Assembly: GCA_001414345.1 (NCBI GenBank)
Contig: LLCB01000210.1
Location: forward strand, 43,584-107,583
DNA: 64,000 nucleotides
Source: Hymenoscyphus infarciens
Lineage: Eukaryota; Ascomycota; Leotiomycetes; Helotiales; Helotiaceae
Direction: 5' to 3'
This document shows positions 45,078 to 56,830 of the stretch, in pieces. A program made the translations under genes and the position numbers. The stretch's first letter is position 1; each line of letters opens with the position of its first letter. The notes under the pieces were generated by a model. That model saw only the letters and a program-made list of their open reading frames with translations, was not told the DNA's origin and searched no databases.

Positions 45078-45908
45078 TGTGTAAGAGTGCGATTACCAAA
45101 AGCAACAAAAGAACGGTTGTAAAGTAAAGTTTGGTGGAGTTGAGAGTGGGTTGACGCAGTGCTAGATTGGCGACGGGAGCCGAGAAGAGGTTGTGCAAAA
45201 TTTTGCCCACCGCACGGAAGACCCATCCTCGGCAAATCACAAGCAACATGCTTTTGAAGAGCCAAAAAAAGGCCAATTGCCTGTTTTTGGTTTGAATCCC
45301 CCCCAACTACACATCCACCTCCTTGCCTACTCTCTGAAACGTCTATATATAATCACAAAGAGTCCTCAAATCACTCTTTCAGTATGAAGCTATGCTCCCC
45401 AAGAAGGACAAAGTGTATTCCTAGTTGTCTCGAAAACTAACTCTAAACCAAAGACCTGAACGCAATACTCTTCTACCAAGTGCAAGAAAATTGAATCGTA
45501 ATACGCAATGAATCAAACCTGGCAGCATACGTAAAATTAACCAACTCCACCCTCCTCAGTATCGGCGGCCTATTGAAAGCGATCTATATGGATGGAAAAT
45601 AGCATTGGAATGAGTGTTAGGATGTTTAGTGAATGAAGCCCAGCCGAGAAAGTGCGAGGTTTAAGCGAGAGCGCGAAGCGCACCACGAGTAGGCATTTCA
45701 CCATTCTGATCAAGAGGTGATGATGAAGCAAGGAATGGATTTTAAAAATTGACAAAAATGACAAGGTGAAATGGCACAATAGAGTCTGAATTTGTCTTTT
45801 TCAACTCTGGTTTTCTGTGTTAACTTCTTGATAAGATATCAAATAGCAACAATAACAGGGAATAGCAGTTAGAGCAATTGAGCCATAGGCAGAAAGACTC
45901 CCGAACAT
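45078..45908. other. Intergenic upstream of the caspase-like gene
   Basis: Normal-composition DNA with the probable promoter of the minus-strand gene in its left part. Short ORFs on both strands have no features. Confidence 0.4.
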
Positions 45909-45910
45909 AA

Positions 45911-46315
45911 TGTCCGACCTCCGACGGGCTGTAAGTCACAACCTTGCAGCCTGATAGATTCAAAACTCAACGACAAGACAGAGTCCATTCCATCGCCGTC
46001 CAACTGTCTCACCCATAGCACCATGGGAACTACCACCGAGTCTATGATTCAGTAACCCTTAGAGCAGAGCTCTTTAAACTGCCAATAGACTACTCGGACC
46101 AAGGATGGCTACCTGGACGGCTTGCCTCTTCCCATCGACCCACCCACAATCACCCATCGAGAGGCTATTGAGATCATCCTCTTAGCTGGCCGAGACGTCT
46201 ACCAGAGCAGGCTGAAGAGGATGACCTCGACCCATTTGAGGCATCGACATGGTTATCAAACAACAATCAAATCCTACAGCATTTTAATCGGATTGCAGCA
46301 CAAAGACATTTGAAG
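45911..46315 (+). pseudogene. Decayed small gene of unknown family
   Basis: ATGTCCGACCTCCGACGGGCT followed by GTAAGT at 45931 looks like a first exon and donor, and an acceptor-like ACAAG occurs at about 45978. After that, one frame reads RVHSIAVQLSHP, meets TAG (a likely former Trp codon) at about 46017, and continues HHGNYHRVYDSVTLRAELFKLP. A second frame then reads LPIDPPTITHREAIEIILLAGRD, and near 46205 the better frame shifts again to EEDDLDPFEASTWLSNNNQ before a GTAGGC donor-like site. Good coding text in successive frames with a stop between them suggests a pseudogene. I do not recognise the family. Confidence 0.4.
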
Positions 46316-47163
46316 GTAGGCAAGCAATACCGACGGGATGAACAGAATTCAAATAACAAAGATGATAGAAAAGCCAACGATAAAACAACGAAAAGACCGC
46401 ATACGACCTGCAAGACTATCTACACCGACCTAATACAACAACATTTCCTTCTCCCTTCTCCCTCGCCCCAGAAAACCCCCGGCCGAGGATTCCCCCGAAC
46501 GATATATTCTCCCCGCTTCCCTTGGAGACCACAACAGGCGCGACAAGCAACAAGTGACGGAGGCGGTTAGGTCGACGGCAATGGTTGCACATAAAAATAC
46601 AAGCTTCGAGAGAACAACCCCAGTGCTGAAACATTTGAAGGAATTCAGGTGGTCGCCCTGCTGGTCCGATATCCCATGTACAAAGTGTTTGAGAGCATGC
46701 TTGCTAGTGGCTGTCCTCGGTTGCAATCCTTACACTACAATAGTAATTGGAGGTTTACAACCAAGTGGAGCCATACAGGTCGCGAGCCAAGAGAAGCTTG
46801 GTGTGTTCCCATAAACTATAAACCTGGAACTATTGTTCTTTCTTCTCTAAGCTGAAGCATTTGGTACTGGAAAGAGCCCTGGATGCTGCCAGCTAATGGA
46901 AGATTGACAAGATAGAAGGGACCTGGTGGACTGAGTTGGGTGGGGAAAGAACCTTGTTCTGACGGGAGATTTGCTCTACAACCGCCATGGCCCACGACCC
47001 AATTATACAGTTCCCCATTACACACTTGCGGCGGCCTAGATAGATGAATCCTACGAGTTCCATTCCGTGTCAGTCACTTGTCTGAGGGGACTGGGACCAA
47101 AGATCAACTGGAATGGGCCTCTGGAGTATTGCCATTTGGATGCGAGGTGGCAGGCAGAATCTA
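46316..47163. other. Intergenic, nothing supported
   Basis: Normal-composition DNA with overlapping ORFs of 60-100 codons on both strands and no domains. It could hold the rest of the decayed gene ending near 46315. Confidence 0.4.
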
Positions 47164-47397
47164 TCACCTTGAATAGATAATGGGATACTCCAGCCCTCCA
47201 ACATTCAAATCCACTTGGATGTTGTTTCGTGGTATCAAAGGATGCCCTTCTCGTGTTGTAACCAGTTCACCAGGTTTGTTTGAAATTTTCTTTTGAAATT
47301 CTCTTTTGTGCCGTTCTGGAAAAACTATATACCGGATTCCGTTAACCCGGCGATATCCGATTGTACTGTGGTGCACCACTCCAAAACTACTATTCAC
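47164..47397 (-). CDS. Hypothetical small protein or exon, 77 aa (doubtful)
   Basis: The ORF reads with balanced composition, including YRRVNGIRYIVFPERHKR and QVDLNVGGLEYPIIYS, which looks more protein-like than its neighbours. There is no signal peptide, membrane segment or known motif. It could be a 3' exon whose upstream exons lie between 47400 and 47900, where I found no convincing splice partners. Confidence 0.2.
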   Translation of the reverse strand: MNSSFGVVHHSTIGYRRVNGIRYIVFPERHKREFQKKISNKPGELVTTREGHPLIPRNNIQVDLNVGGLEYPIIYSR

Positions 47398-48876
47398 TTG
47401 GCGGAATGAGAAGGTTAAAAAGGTCGGCTGACAGGTTATAGGTTCCTCTTGTTAAAAAGTTCTTTACAAGCTTAAGCTTATTGATTTGTTACTCTAGGTC
47501 TTCTCTTTCCTTTGAAAAGTTATCAAGCGCAGAATCTCTTCTCTCATAGGGGAACACCCTAAAGCTAGGTTCCACGGTTTCTGTGTTGTGCTTAAGGTGC
47601 AAGAAGGAGTTTTGAAGTCAATACCTCTTGACCTGGGAAGGCTGACCTAAAGCTTGGATGGAGGCATGGTATTGCAGTCAACTTAAAAAGGCATAATGAA
47701 CAATTCTGCAAATAGACGAGGTTATGTTTTTTGTATCTTGTGAAAGTAAGTTTTAGTAACTGGCCTACGAGTTTTGACCCCAACTGGGTGTACCTACCAT
47801 GTATTGTAACGTATCCCTCGCTCCTTCCTCTTTTCCTCTTCAACCCCCAAAACAACCTTGACCGCTCTCTTTCCAACAATTTCGAGGCTGTTCTCGATTT
47901 GCCAGTTTAACCGCCTGCTTCGCGCTAGATAGTCGAGGCCGGCTTCATTGCGTTACTATCCAGCAAGATGCTCCTTCCTCAACCCTAAATTCTGAGTTCT
48001 TCCCCCTTTCACTGCCCAAATTCAAACCATTTTTACTTAGCCCAACTCTCTTTCGGGATTGTGGCCCAGGAGCAATGCGCTATTCGTTCGATTGCTTGCC
48101 TCTTACCTCTCTAGGCCCCCCTGTCATTCGCTGTTTTCCATCATCACTTTCGGTGCACCAAGTTCTCTATTGCCCAAAATATTGTGCACATTGGAATTTC
48201 ATGAAACGTTTCATGAAGTTATATTAATTATACTATATGAAGTGAAGTATCTAATAAATAAAAGAAACGAATGGTGAATTCAAAGGTGTTTTCAATATAG
48301 TTCATTTGGTGGGCCTACCTCCATCCTACAAGACGTGCCGAGCGTGGGAGAGATATTCGAAGCTTCTTCTTCATTTCATATGGACCTTAGGACTATTCTG
48401 AAAAGCTTGTGAGAAAAGACTTGGGCTACAGCTTTGGAAAAGGTTTTCCATTTTGATCTAGGTGGACTGGAATTAGGACTACGCTCTGCACTTGAAATTA
48501 GGCGTTCAGATGCTACTCCCAGCGAACACGCGACATGCCGACAGCATTTTCTCCGAAAGTCGGAACAAGAAAAGCATATATTAACAAATTGGTGTTCATC
48601 TCTTCGTATCTACACTCAGAGGGATTATCCCCTTTCTAATTCGCCGCGGAAGAGCGGCTCTTACGCGGGAAAGACCCCTACCATTTTTTTCCCACCACAG
48701 GCATGCAAAAAGAAGCGAGCCCGACCCTTAGGGGGCTGGTCATAAATTTACGCGACGGTGGGACGATAGCCCAATGAACTGGTTTCCCCCGGTAATGCTC
48801 AGTTATTCTGTGTAGACGGCAGGGTGTAATTTGCATCTTACGCGGAGCGATGATTTGTGATAACCCCTGGTAAACA
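47398..48876. other. Intergenic, nothing supported
   Basis: Normal-composition DNA, T-rich in places. ORFs of 72-103 codons on either strand (47592-47879, 48059-48277, 48434-48745) show no conserved features. Confidence 0.4.
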
Positions 48877-50081
48877 TTACCACCACTTCTCAAACAAAAT
48901 ATTCTTCTCTTCCATTCCCTGTGCATTCTTGACAATTTCAATGAATTCATCCGTCATGCCGGGCACTCCACAAATATAACACACTGTATCTTTCCTCTCT
49001 TGCACTGGGCCCAGCGACTGGAGTAGATCTTTTTTGTTGATCCTTCTCCGTTGAATATTCAGATCCGCGTCAAGGGAGTTTGTCACATTATCACGTCTAT
49101 CTTCTTTTCCCCCCCCTCCCGTGAGGAATAATTGGAATTCTGCACGTGAACCAATGGTCTTGATCTTCCTCTGTATCCGTTCCAGGAATTGTACCTTCGA
49201 TAACTCGTCCGAAGGAGGAGAGCGAACTGAATAAAGAAACTTGATCTCGAAAACTACCACTTTTCCTTCTTGAGCTTGTGAAGCGATGTGACTTAACATA
49301 CACATCAAGGGATTGACACCCACGCCTCCCGCTACGAATACCAATCGCTTTATTGAGGGCTTGTGAGATGGAGGATAGATGAAGGAACCTCCAACTCGTA
49401 TGAAGAGTTTTGAATCGAAGAGTGTAGAGATTGGTAGGGAGAGATATTTTGCTGGGGCGCTGAGGGGGGTTTTCTGGATTGCGAGCTCGAGGTAGGGTGG
49501 TGTTAGGGAAGTTGGTGGTGGGTGGAGAACAGAGGGTGGCGAGGTTATGGTGAAGCCTCCTGCTTTTGGGGTTGCGGGGGTGTAGACGTCTAGCCATTGG
49601 CCGGGAAGGAACTTTGGGGTTCGTCAGTTTATGGGACATTGAGGTTTGCCCAGGTAGAGAGGATAGGAAGGGAGTAATACAGATAATGTTTGAAAAATGT
49701 AATGGGGTTTAAAATAAGGTTTTTTCATTAAGAAACTAGAGAGTAGCGCTGCATGAATGGTATTTCAAAATTGAGAAACTGCACAAGAAAAGACGTGTAC
49801 AGGGGGAAAGATACAAGCTCTCACATGCCTTCAAATCCGCTGAAAGATCCCCGGAAACGGGCTCCAATCGGAAAATTCGAATATTGTCATTTATTTCATC
49901 GATTCTCGTGATTTTCACTGTATGGCAATCCTAGACTATCGATAAGTGATGGGAAAATGAGGTCGGATCGCTGATAGTGAGAACTCACATTCTCGCGTGG
50001 TTCATGCGCTGTTCTTTCGGTGTGCGGTATTGATAGATCAATTCCACGGTCAGGTTCTTCTGTTGATGAGTTTGATTCCAT
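48877..50081 (-). CDS. OXNAD1-like FAD/NAD(P)-binding oxidoreductase, 309 aa
   Basis: Three exons: 49989-50081, 49829-49930 and 48877-49611. The first intron (49931-49988) is GTGAGT...CTAG. The second (49612-49828, 217 nt) is best read as a GC-AG intron, since AAG|GCATGT to CCAAAG|TTC joins LSADLK to FLPGQWLDVYTP exactly in frame, while the nearby GTGAGA gives the wrong phase. The protein begins with a short leader (ERTAHEPREN), then a ferredoxin-reductase-type flavin-binding barrel with GFTITSPPS (near residue 85, the flavin-binding R-x-Y-S/T-type site, here without the Arg). The NAD(P)-binding half follows with VFVAGGVGVNPL (near 160) and the late CGVPGM motif. This matches OXNAD1-type ferredoxin-NADP reductase family proteins, often mitochondrial; the substrate is unknown. 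Stop TAA at 48877-48879. Confidence 0.85.
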
Positions 50082-51132
50082 ATTGGGGAGATGAGCGATG
50101 AGGCTGATGGTATTTGGTGGTCTATTGGAAGGATGTGATTGAGATGGCTGGAGGAGTGGGGTTGTTCTACCAGGGTTAGGTCTCTAACTGGGATACACAA
50201 CCTGAGATTGGAAGACGCCTGGATGAATATGAGAGTTACTAGACGTGGGCTTCGTGACAATATAAAGATTATTGCAGCTTCACATTACCCTAAGCTACCC
50301 CCCTCAAACTCCACGTGAGTAGGTTTAAACTTCAAAATATCTTAATGCGGTAGCTAATTGCTTACCAAGGGCTGTTTTCCTACACGTGACCCACAACCTC
50401 CACCTCACTCTGCAAAATATGCCTCGTATCTTTGAATTACTCCATTCAATGGCCATGCATGGTATTCACATTACTTCACTGTTTTGATTTTTATTAATAG
50501 TATATAGTAAACTAATGGACAAGCGAAGAGAATTTTATTTTTTGTTATGGTGAATGGAAGTGGTTGTGGGTTGTTTTTAACCAAGTACGACAAAGACCGA
50601 AACCAAATCATTTGAATGATTGCTTCTCCATGAATTGAAAGCCCAACGCTATTGGAATTTAGAAAAAGGATGCTCCAAGGTATATTTCCCCGCAGCGAAA
50701 TTAGCGAGTCACTACAGTGCCAACTTTGCAATGAAATCGAACTTAACATATCTTAAATCACACTGGAGAATTAGGTACACCTACTTTAGTGGCATTGATC
50801 CAAGTTCCCATTTTTCGCTTAAGTTTGGCACTTGACATTTGAGATCCCGAGATAGTAGTGGACGACTGCCTCGTTCTTCAAACGGTTATGAAGAAGATAT
50901 ATTATGCTTGAAAACAGCATCCCATTGATAAGCTTTTTGTTGTCTCGCCCTAGAAACTCCACATCAATCTAGTCTAACAACAGTTAGCTCTCCGGATATA
51001 TGAATCATCCGTCCCACTATTGATCCACATATTAGCCACCTCGCTTAAAGGACCCCACTGCACACAGAAGTGAATTCAAAAATCTACATATAATAAAACA
51101 GTGAAAGCTGTTTCCATCGAACAATTACAACA
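50082..51132. other. Intergenic between the oxidoreductase and the tRNA gene
   Basis: It contains the promoter side of the minus-strand oxidoreductase and AT-rich but not RIP-like unique DNA. ORFs at 50471-50749 (minus) and 50620-50835 (plus) overlap and show no features. Confidence 0.4.
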
Positions 51133-51228
51133 TCCCTCGTGGCGCAATTGGCTAGCGCGTTCGACTGTTAAAACCCCCTGGGGCTTTCTCGGTATCGAGA
51201 GGTTGGTGGTTCAAGCCCACCCGAGGGA
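51133..51228 (+). tRNA. tRNA-Asn (GTT) with 23-nt intron
   Basis: The acceptor stem TCCCTCG (51133-51139) pairs with CGAGGGA (51222-51228). The D arm is GCGC/GCGC around AATTGGCTA. The anticodon stem TTCGA pairs with TCGAG (51195-51199), with loop CTGTTA plus A giving anticodon GTT. An intron of 23 nt (51171-51193) sits one base 3' of the anticodon, the usual place for nuclear tRNA introns. The T arm GGTGG-TTCAAGC-CCACC is canonical and contains the B box. The mature body matches the usual fungal tRNA-Asn pattern AGGTTGGTGGTTC. Confidence 0.93.
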
Positions 51229-51839
51229 GATATCAATTGTTTTGGCGTTCTTTTGCTCTCTCTATTGTCTAAAAGGGTAGAGGTTGAGACATTTTTAGGT
51301 ACGTAGACTTTTAGCGAATTTTCAAAATTTCGAAACTCTTTTGTTCAAACCCTCGTTGGGACTCTAGCAACTTACAATTGGATTGTAGATGTAATTGAAC
51401 GTGACAGGGAAAACTGGATATAGTCTCAATAATTCGTTATGAATTTTCGTGGTCACGATATATGGAAATGACTTCCGGAATGCAATCTGGCGTCCGTCTC
51501 ACTGAAAACCAAGGGGTTTCCAAAGACCATGGGACGAGGAGGTTGACTAGGGATTACTCATGGAAGTACACATTCACTTCTCTAGGCTGAAGACAAATAC
51601 ATCCTGTAATTCTATAAGTAAACAGTGCTTTACACCCGAGAAGCGAACCATGAAAACCGTTTTACAAGAGACTGAGAGGGTTTCGACAAAACTGAATTCT
51701 CTTTTTTGAACTTCCACGGTTTTTCGGAATCTTTTACTATAAAATGTTACCTGAAAATTTTATTCTATTTTGAAAATTAACAGAAGCTTCCTTAACAAAC
51801 ACAGTGTAACTAGGGCGTCTTAGATACACCAAAAAGTCG
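51229..51839. other. Unique DNA up to the second RIP island
   Basis: Normal-composition sequence with no ORF of note. Composition changes abruptly to RIP type at about 51,840-51,850. Confidence 0.5.
51236..51245 (+). terminator. Pol III oligo-T terminator
   Basis: A run of four T residues (ATTGTTTTGG) lies about 10 bp after the tRNA 3' end. Confidence 0.6.
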
Positions 51840-52082
51840 GAATCGACTAAATTGTAAATCGTAAATTATAAAAGTTATATAAATTAAGAGATAATTGTAA
51901 AAGGTATTAAATATTAAATTAAAATATATTATAGTAAGAGATATATGAATATAATATAAAAAGACTATATAAATCGACTTTTATTATTATAATAAGTTCT
52001 TAAATTATATCTTAAAACTAAGCCTTTTTTAAGCTAATTACTCTAGATTACTTAATATTAAAGTAATTAGCTTACTTTAAAA

Positions 52083-52180
52083 GCTTAAATAATCTTGATT
52101 TAAGATTATTTAAGTACTTTTAGTTACTTTTCTTAATTATATACTAGTTTCTTAATTAGAGTTAGTACTATTTATTTTAT
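52083..52180. repeat. Direct repeat, left copy
   Basis: The block TTTAAGATTATTTAAGTACT followed by TTAATTATATACTA and CTTAATTAGRGTTAGTA recurs at 63694-63789 in the same order and orientation. It may mark the two ends of a large outer element, or be a dispersed repeat. Confidence 0.6.
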
Positions 52181-52226
52181 AAGCTAAAAAGTGTACTTAT
52201 CCTATATACTAACCCTCTTATATTAC

Positions 52227-52640
52227 TCCTTCCTTTAAATACTACTTCTTATTATTCCTTCTTTTAAAAGTGCTATTCTACTAGTAAATCTTAAATCTCT
52301 TACTATATATACTCTCTATCCCTTCTTAAATTCGAGTACTAACGATAATAGAAGAAGGAAGAGAATAAGCTTTAGTAGTAGCTTTAGGTATCTATTAAAG
52401 TGTGATATCCTTAGTAGTAGAACCTCTTAAGATAAATTAAATTAGTTACTCTTTTCTTTAAATATAACTCTATATTATTCCTTCTTTTAAAAGTGCTATC
52501 CTACTACTATATATACTCTCTCTCTTCTCTTAAATTCAAGTACTAATAATAATAGAAGAAGGAAGAGAATAAGCTCTAGTAGTAGCTCTAGATATCTATC
52601 GAAGTATAATATTCTTAGTAGTAGTATTATAGTATAATAA
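52227..52640. repeat. Tandem duplication of about 175-195 bp
   Basis: Two copies (about 52227-52420 and 52450-52640) share TATTATTCCTTCTTTTAAAA, GTGCTATYCTACTA, AATAGAAGAAGGAAGAGAAT and CTTAGTAGTAG in the same order, separated by about 30 bp. Confidence 0.75.
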
Positions 52641-53289
52641 TCCTAGAATTTCAAGTATAGTAGGAAGTATAAAAAGAGTGGTTTTAAGCGTATAATAAGA
52701 GCTTAAATATACTATGTTAATTTATTAATTTAGAGCTATATAAGGTATTTATAAAGGAGTTATATCTAAAGAGAACCTTTACTTAAAAGATATATAATAT
52801 CTTTAAAAGTAATTATAATATTAACGTCTCTAATACTATCTTTAAGCTCTAAATTAATATAGAATAGAATCCTTAAAAGAATACTAATAGCGTACTCTTA
52901 CTAGCCTTATATATATAAGTAGTATATCTCTTTAAAAATGTAGGATTATCTAATTTAAGTATAGTATATATATTAAATTAGAAAGGCTTTATAATTAGAC
53001 TTTAGAGGCTTTAAAGAATATAATAGAATATAGGACTTCGGCGTAAGAAGTTTTATACCTAGGAGAAGTATACTAAGCTAAAGGCTATACTTTAGTATAA
53101 GATCTACGAATATAGCTACTTTAGTACTATAAGAAGCTTTAGCCTTAGGTTCCTCTATACGTACTTAAATACTTATAGTATTAATAGAGATAGAGACGAA
53201 AAGTAGAGTAGAGATAAGATCTAAAAGGTACTTAAGAAGGTTAATAAGAAAGAGTATACTTAAAGGTTATAAGAGATTAAAGATATACG

Positions 53290-53720
53290 AGGTAAGTATA
53301 TTATACTAGAGTCTAATTTTATATAAAGTATTAATAGATATTATAAATTAAGGTTTATTAGTATTAAGATATATACTAGTATTAATACTTATACTTAATT
53401 TATCTTTTAGAGCTATTATAGTATCTTAAATAATATAGTAGTATCTATCTTATAGTAATATAACGATACTATAAGTAGCTTTAGAAAGATACTATACTAT
53501 ATATAATCTAATCGAGGATTAGAATCTCTAATAGTAGTAGATACTCACTATATACTTCGTTAATAATAAGCTATAAAAAGTAGTAGAGAGCTATACTAAT
53601 TTTTAGACCTATATTAGTTTAGTACTTCTATAGCTAACTAACGTATTAAAGCTTAGTAAGAATAGCTTATAAAAGAGTTCTTAAATAAGTAGAAGATATA
53701 CTTTCAAAGTATTTATAAAA
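53290..53720 (+). pseudogene. RIP-killed integrase-core (DDE) relic
   Basis: One forward frame, with stops at former Trp/Gln/Arg positions, reads IYTSINTYT, then SNRGLES and VVDTHYIL, then STSIAN and RIKA. Spacing and flanking residues match fungal proteins with an integrase core domain (patterns of the type D-x-Y-(S/T), S-D-R-G-x-E and N-x-R-I-E). At the three expected catalytic acids this copy has Asn, Asn and Lys, each explained by a single G-to-A change. The frame continues as a hydrophilic, Lys/Glu/Ser-rich tail to about 54500. Family assignment is from motif memory and is moderate. Confidence 0.5.
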
Positions 53721-55190
53721 AGAGGTTATTTTCTAAAAAGAGCTTTCTTAATATAATCGCTATATTATATATATATATTCTAATTATTTAAAAGAAGGTT
53801 TAAACGTTTATATATATATAGAACAGCTATTATATTTATACTAATACTAATTAAGAGTATAAAGTACTAGAAGTACTATAGACTAACTTTTACTATTCTA
53901 AGAGTAAAGAGTATCTAGTAGACGATTATAGTATTAAAGTACTTATTAAGAAGCTTACTAAGCTTTAAGAACTATATAAGGATTAGAATATTAATATATA
54001 TTTATCTTAGATAACTCTAGAGTAGTATAAAATAAAATTATTAGTATATAGATATACGCTACTAATTAATAAGATAATACGTACTAATAAGAGAGAAACT
54101 TATACTATAATATACTTAGATTTAAAAGTAGAATTATTAGTATATATTTAAGAGAGTAATTTAGTAGGATTAGGCCTTTTAAGTAAGCTAGAGAGAGTAT
54201 ATAAGTAGGAGCTATGCTCTAAAGTAGCTTAAAGATTAAAGAAAGCTAGAGAAGCTAATTAAGATAAATTTAGTATATACTTTAGTAATAAAGGTAGAAG
54301 CGATTAAGTAATAAACATAGTACTAGATTATTTATATAATAGTAACTTCTTAGATAAGGAATTAAAGGAGTTAGATAATAATAGTTTAGTAGAATTAGAT
54401 AAGAATTTAAAAGAGTATATAACTAATAGATATATCTTACTAGTTAAAGATAATTTAAAAGAAGATTTAAAGACAGATATTAGTAGATAAACTTATATTT
54501 AATTAATCTACTCTAAAAGCTACTAATTTATTCTTAAGATTAGGCCTTCTTCTTTATAGAGCTCTTCTACTAATAGATAATATTAAACGTTGTCGTTGTA
54601 GTAGAGTGCTCTAATAACTCTAATCCTAGGTTATCTACTAAAAGATACTCTCTTAAATCTATTTAAAGAGTAAGGTTCTAAATCTATCCTCTCTTTCTAT
54701 ATTAGTAACCTTATACTTAATATATATCCCTAGCTATAGTAGTATATCTAGGATTATAGTATTATAATCTACTAACTAACTATAGACTCTATAATAGTCT
54801 ATAATTATAATTACCTACTAGCTAGAGTAAATAGAACGTCGATAAAGAGTAATATAATAAAGAAAGTATATATTACTCTCTATAAAAGGTATAGAGAGTT
54901 AGCTAGTAACGTTACTTTTACTATCTATAATTAATAAGTAAATAGATATACTAAACTAGGAATAAACCTATACTAAATATAGGCTAAGTTCTAGACCTAA
55001 AATTTATATATTTTAAGTATAAAAAAAGGCTTAATATAACTCTAAAAAGGAATAGATATATTTATTAACTTTTAATTAAATTTAAGAGTAATTTATATAA
55101 GATTTTAGATATAGTTATAAGTATATAATTCTCTAAATACCTAGAGAGGGATTTTAGTAGAGTAAACCTACTAACTATAACTATTAGTAC

Positions 55191-55238
55191 TAAGTCTAAT
55201 TCGTAAATTACTTACTACTACTAATAAAAGTTAGTAAT
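55191..55238. repeat. Inverted repeat flanking the chromovirus, left arm
   Basis: This 48-bp stretch (CTAATTCGTAAATTACTTAC... to AGTTAGTAAT) is nearly the reverse complement of 61207-61254. The chromovirus was inserted at the inner end of this arm. Confidence 0.65.
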
Positions 55239-55429
55239 TATAACAGTCCTAGTCATATACGTCACTCACGTGACCAGGTTAGCTTAAGGCTTTACTAAGG
55301 CTTTGCTTAATATATATAAATAAAGCTAGAGTACCTATACTCTTTACTTTTCTCTTTAGTTTAGTTTTTCTTAATATTAGATACTATTCTATAAGTACTC
55401 TCTTTATATATTTATAAAGAGCTATTATA
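55239..55429 (+). repeat. 5' LTR of the chromovirus (191 bp)
   Basis: It starts TATAACAGTCCTAG and ends GAGCTATTATA (RIP-altered TG...CA). It contains AAGGCTTTGCTTAATATAT and matches 60851-61041. Confidence 0.92.
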
Positions 55430-56830
55430 CTAAAACTAAACTCTCTCTCTTTATCTAAGAAGGCTTTTACTAATATCTTAATAATAATATATATATTTAC
55501 TTATATTAAATCTACTAAATTTACTATTCTCTTCTATAAAGCTTAATCTATTTACGTTAAGTAGTAAGGTTTAGCGTTCTTCTATTAGCTATATTAAGTC
55601 CTTTAAAGGTAACCTATTAACCTAAGAACTATTCTACTCTACTTTAGAGTTAGTAGAGCTAATCTCTCTTTCTCTTTCTATTAACGTCGCGTCTTAATCT
55701 AGCTTAAGAACTCGACTTAAAAAAACATATATACTAGCTATTACTATACTACTACTACTACCTCCTTCTACTAAGACAACTACTAGTTCTTTATAGTATA
55801 AGATCTCTAAATTACCTCTACTTAACTCTACTCTATAATAAATCCTTAAAGTAATAACTTTATTAATAAGTAAAGTTTATAAACTTAAAGTAAATGCTTT
55901 AAATATAGCTAGTACTTCTTATTAATATACTTCTATTTAACTATAAACTCTTAATATAACTCGTTCCTCTTTTATAGTTCTATTATTAAAGAAGATAAAT
56001 AAGATAGCTAATTCTTACTAATTTACTATAGAAGATAAATTTACCTATATAACCTAGGAAACTAAAATCATAGTAAAGTTATCTATTAATACTAACTACT
56101 TTAAGTTTAAGAAAGTAAGAATAAGTTTAATTTACTACTATACTTTTAGAAGAGCTTAAAACTATATTTACCTAAGATATAAGTTTAATACTATTAATTA
56201 GTTTAGTAGTTATAAAGAGATATTAACTTACCTCTAAAACATTACTATTAGCTCTTACTTATACTAAGAAGCTTATATCTAATATTAAGACCTTATTATA
56301 TTAAAGATAGAAACTTTCTATAACTTCTATACTAAGTTCTAATAACTTATAAATAAAGCTAAAGTTCTTTTATAAGACTAAGTAGAAGACTTATAGAATA
56401 AGTTAACTCTTATACTATACTAATCTCTTATTATTACTAAGTTTTAAGCTAAGAGAGATATAAACTCCTTTTATAATCTTATAAGCGATATTAATAATAA
56501 CCTCTAAAATCTCGCTTTTTAAAGAGTATAAGTAATAAACTTTCCTTCTATCTTAAACCTATATATACCTACTCCTACGCCTACTAGCCCTTCTTCCTTT
56601 ATAGCCTCTTTTATCTCTCTTAGACGCCTTAACACCTCTACTATAAATAACTATTTAACTCTAGAACTATTAGATAAGTGCTTTAGCTATAATAAGCTTA
56701 GTTATTATATTAAGAATTATCTAAAGCTAAGAATATATAGAGTTAACCTTAAAAAGCTTAAAAGAGAAGATACTAGCTTAGAGTTAGAAAACGAAGAAGC
56801 TTAAAAGAAGACTTCTTCTTAGGTAAATAT
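55430..56830 (+). pseudogene. Chromovirus gag relic with zinc knuckle
   Basis: The region between the 5' LTR and about 56830 encodes a stop-broken hydrophilic polypeptide. At 56679-56720 the frame reads CFSYNKLSYYIKNY, which fits a C-x2-C-x4-H-x4-C nucleic-acid-binding knuckle in which only the first Cys survives; the second Cys, the His and the last Cys are each Tyr through one transition. Confidence 0.7.
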
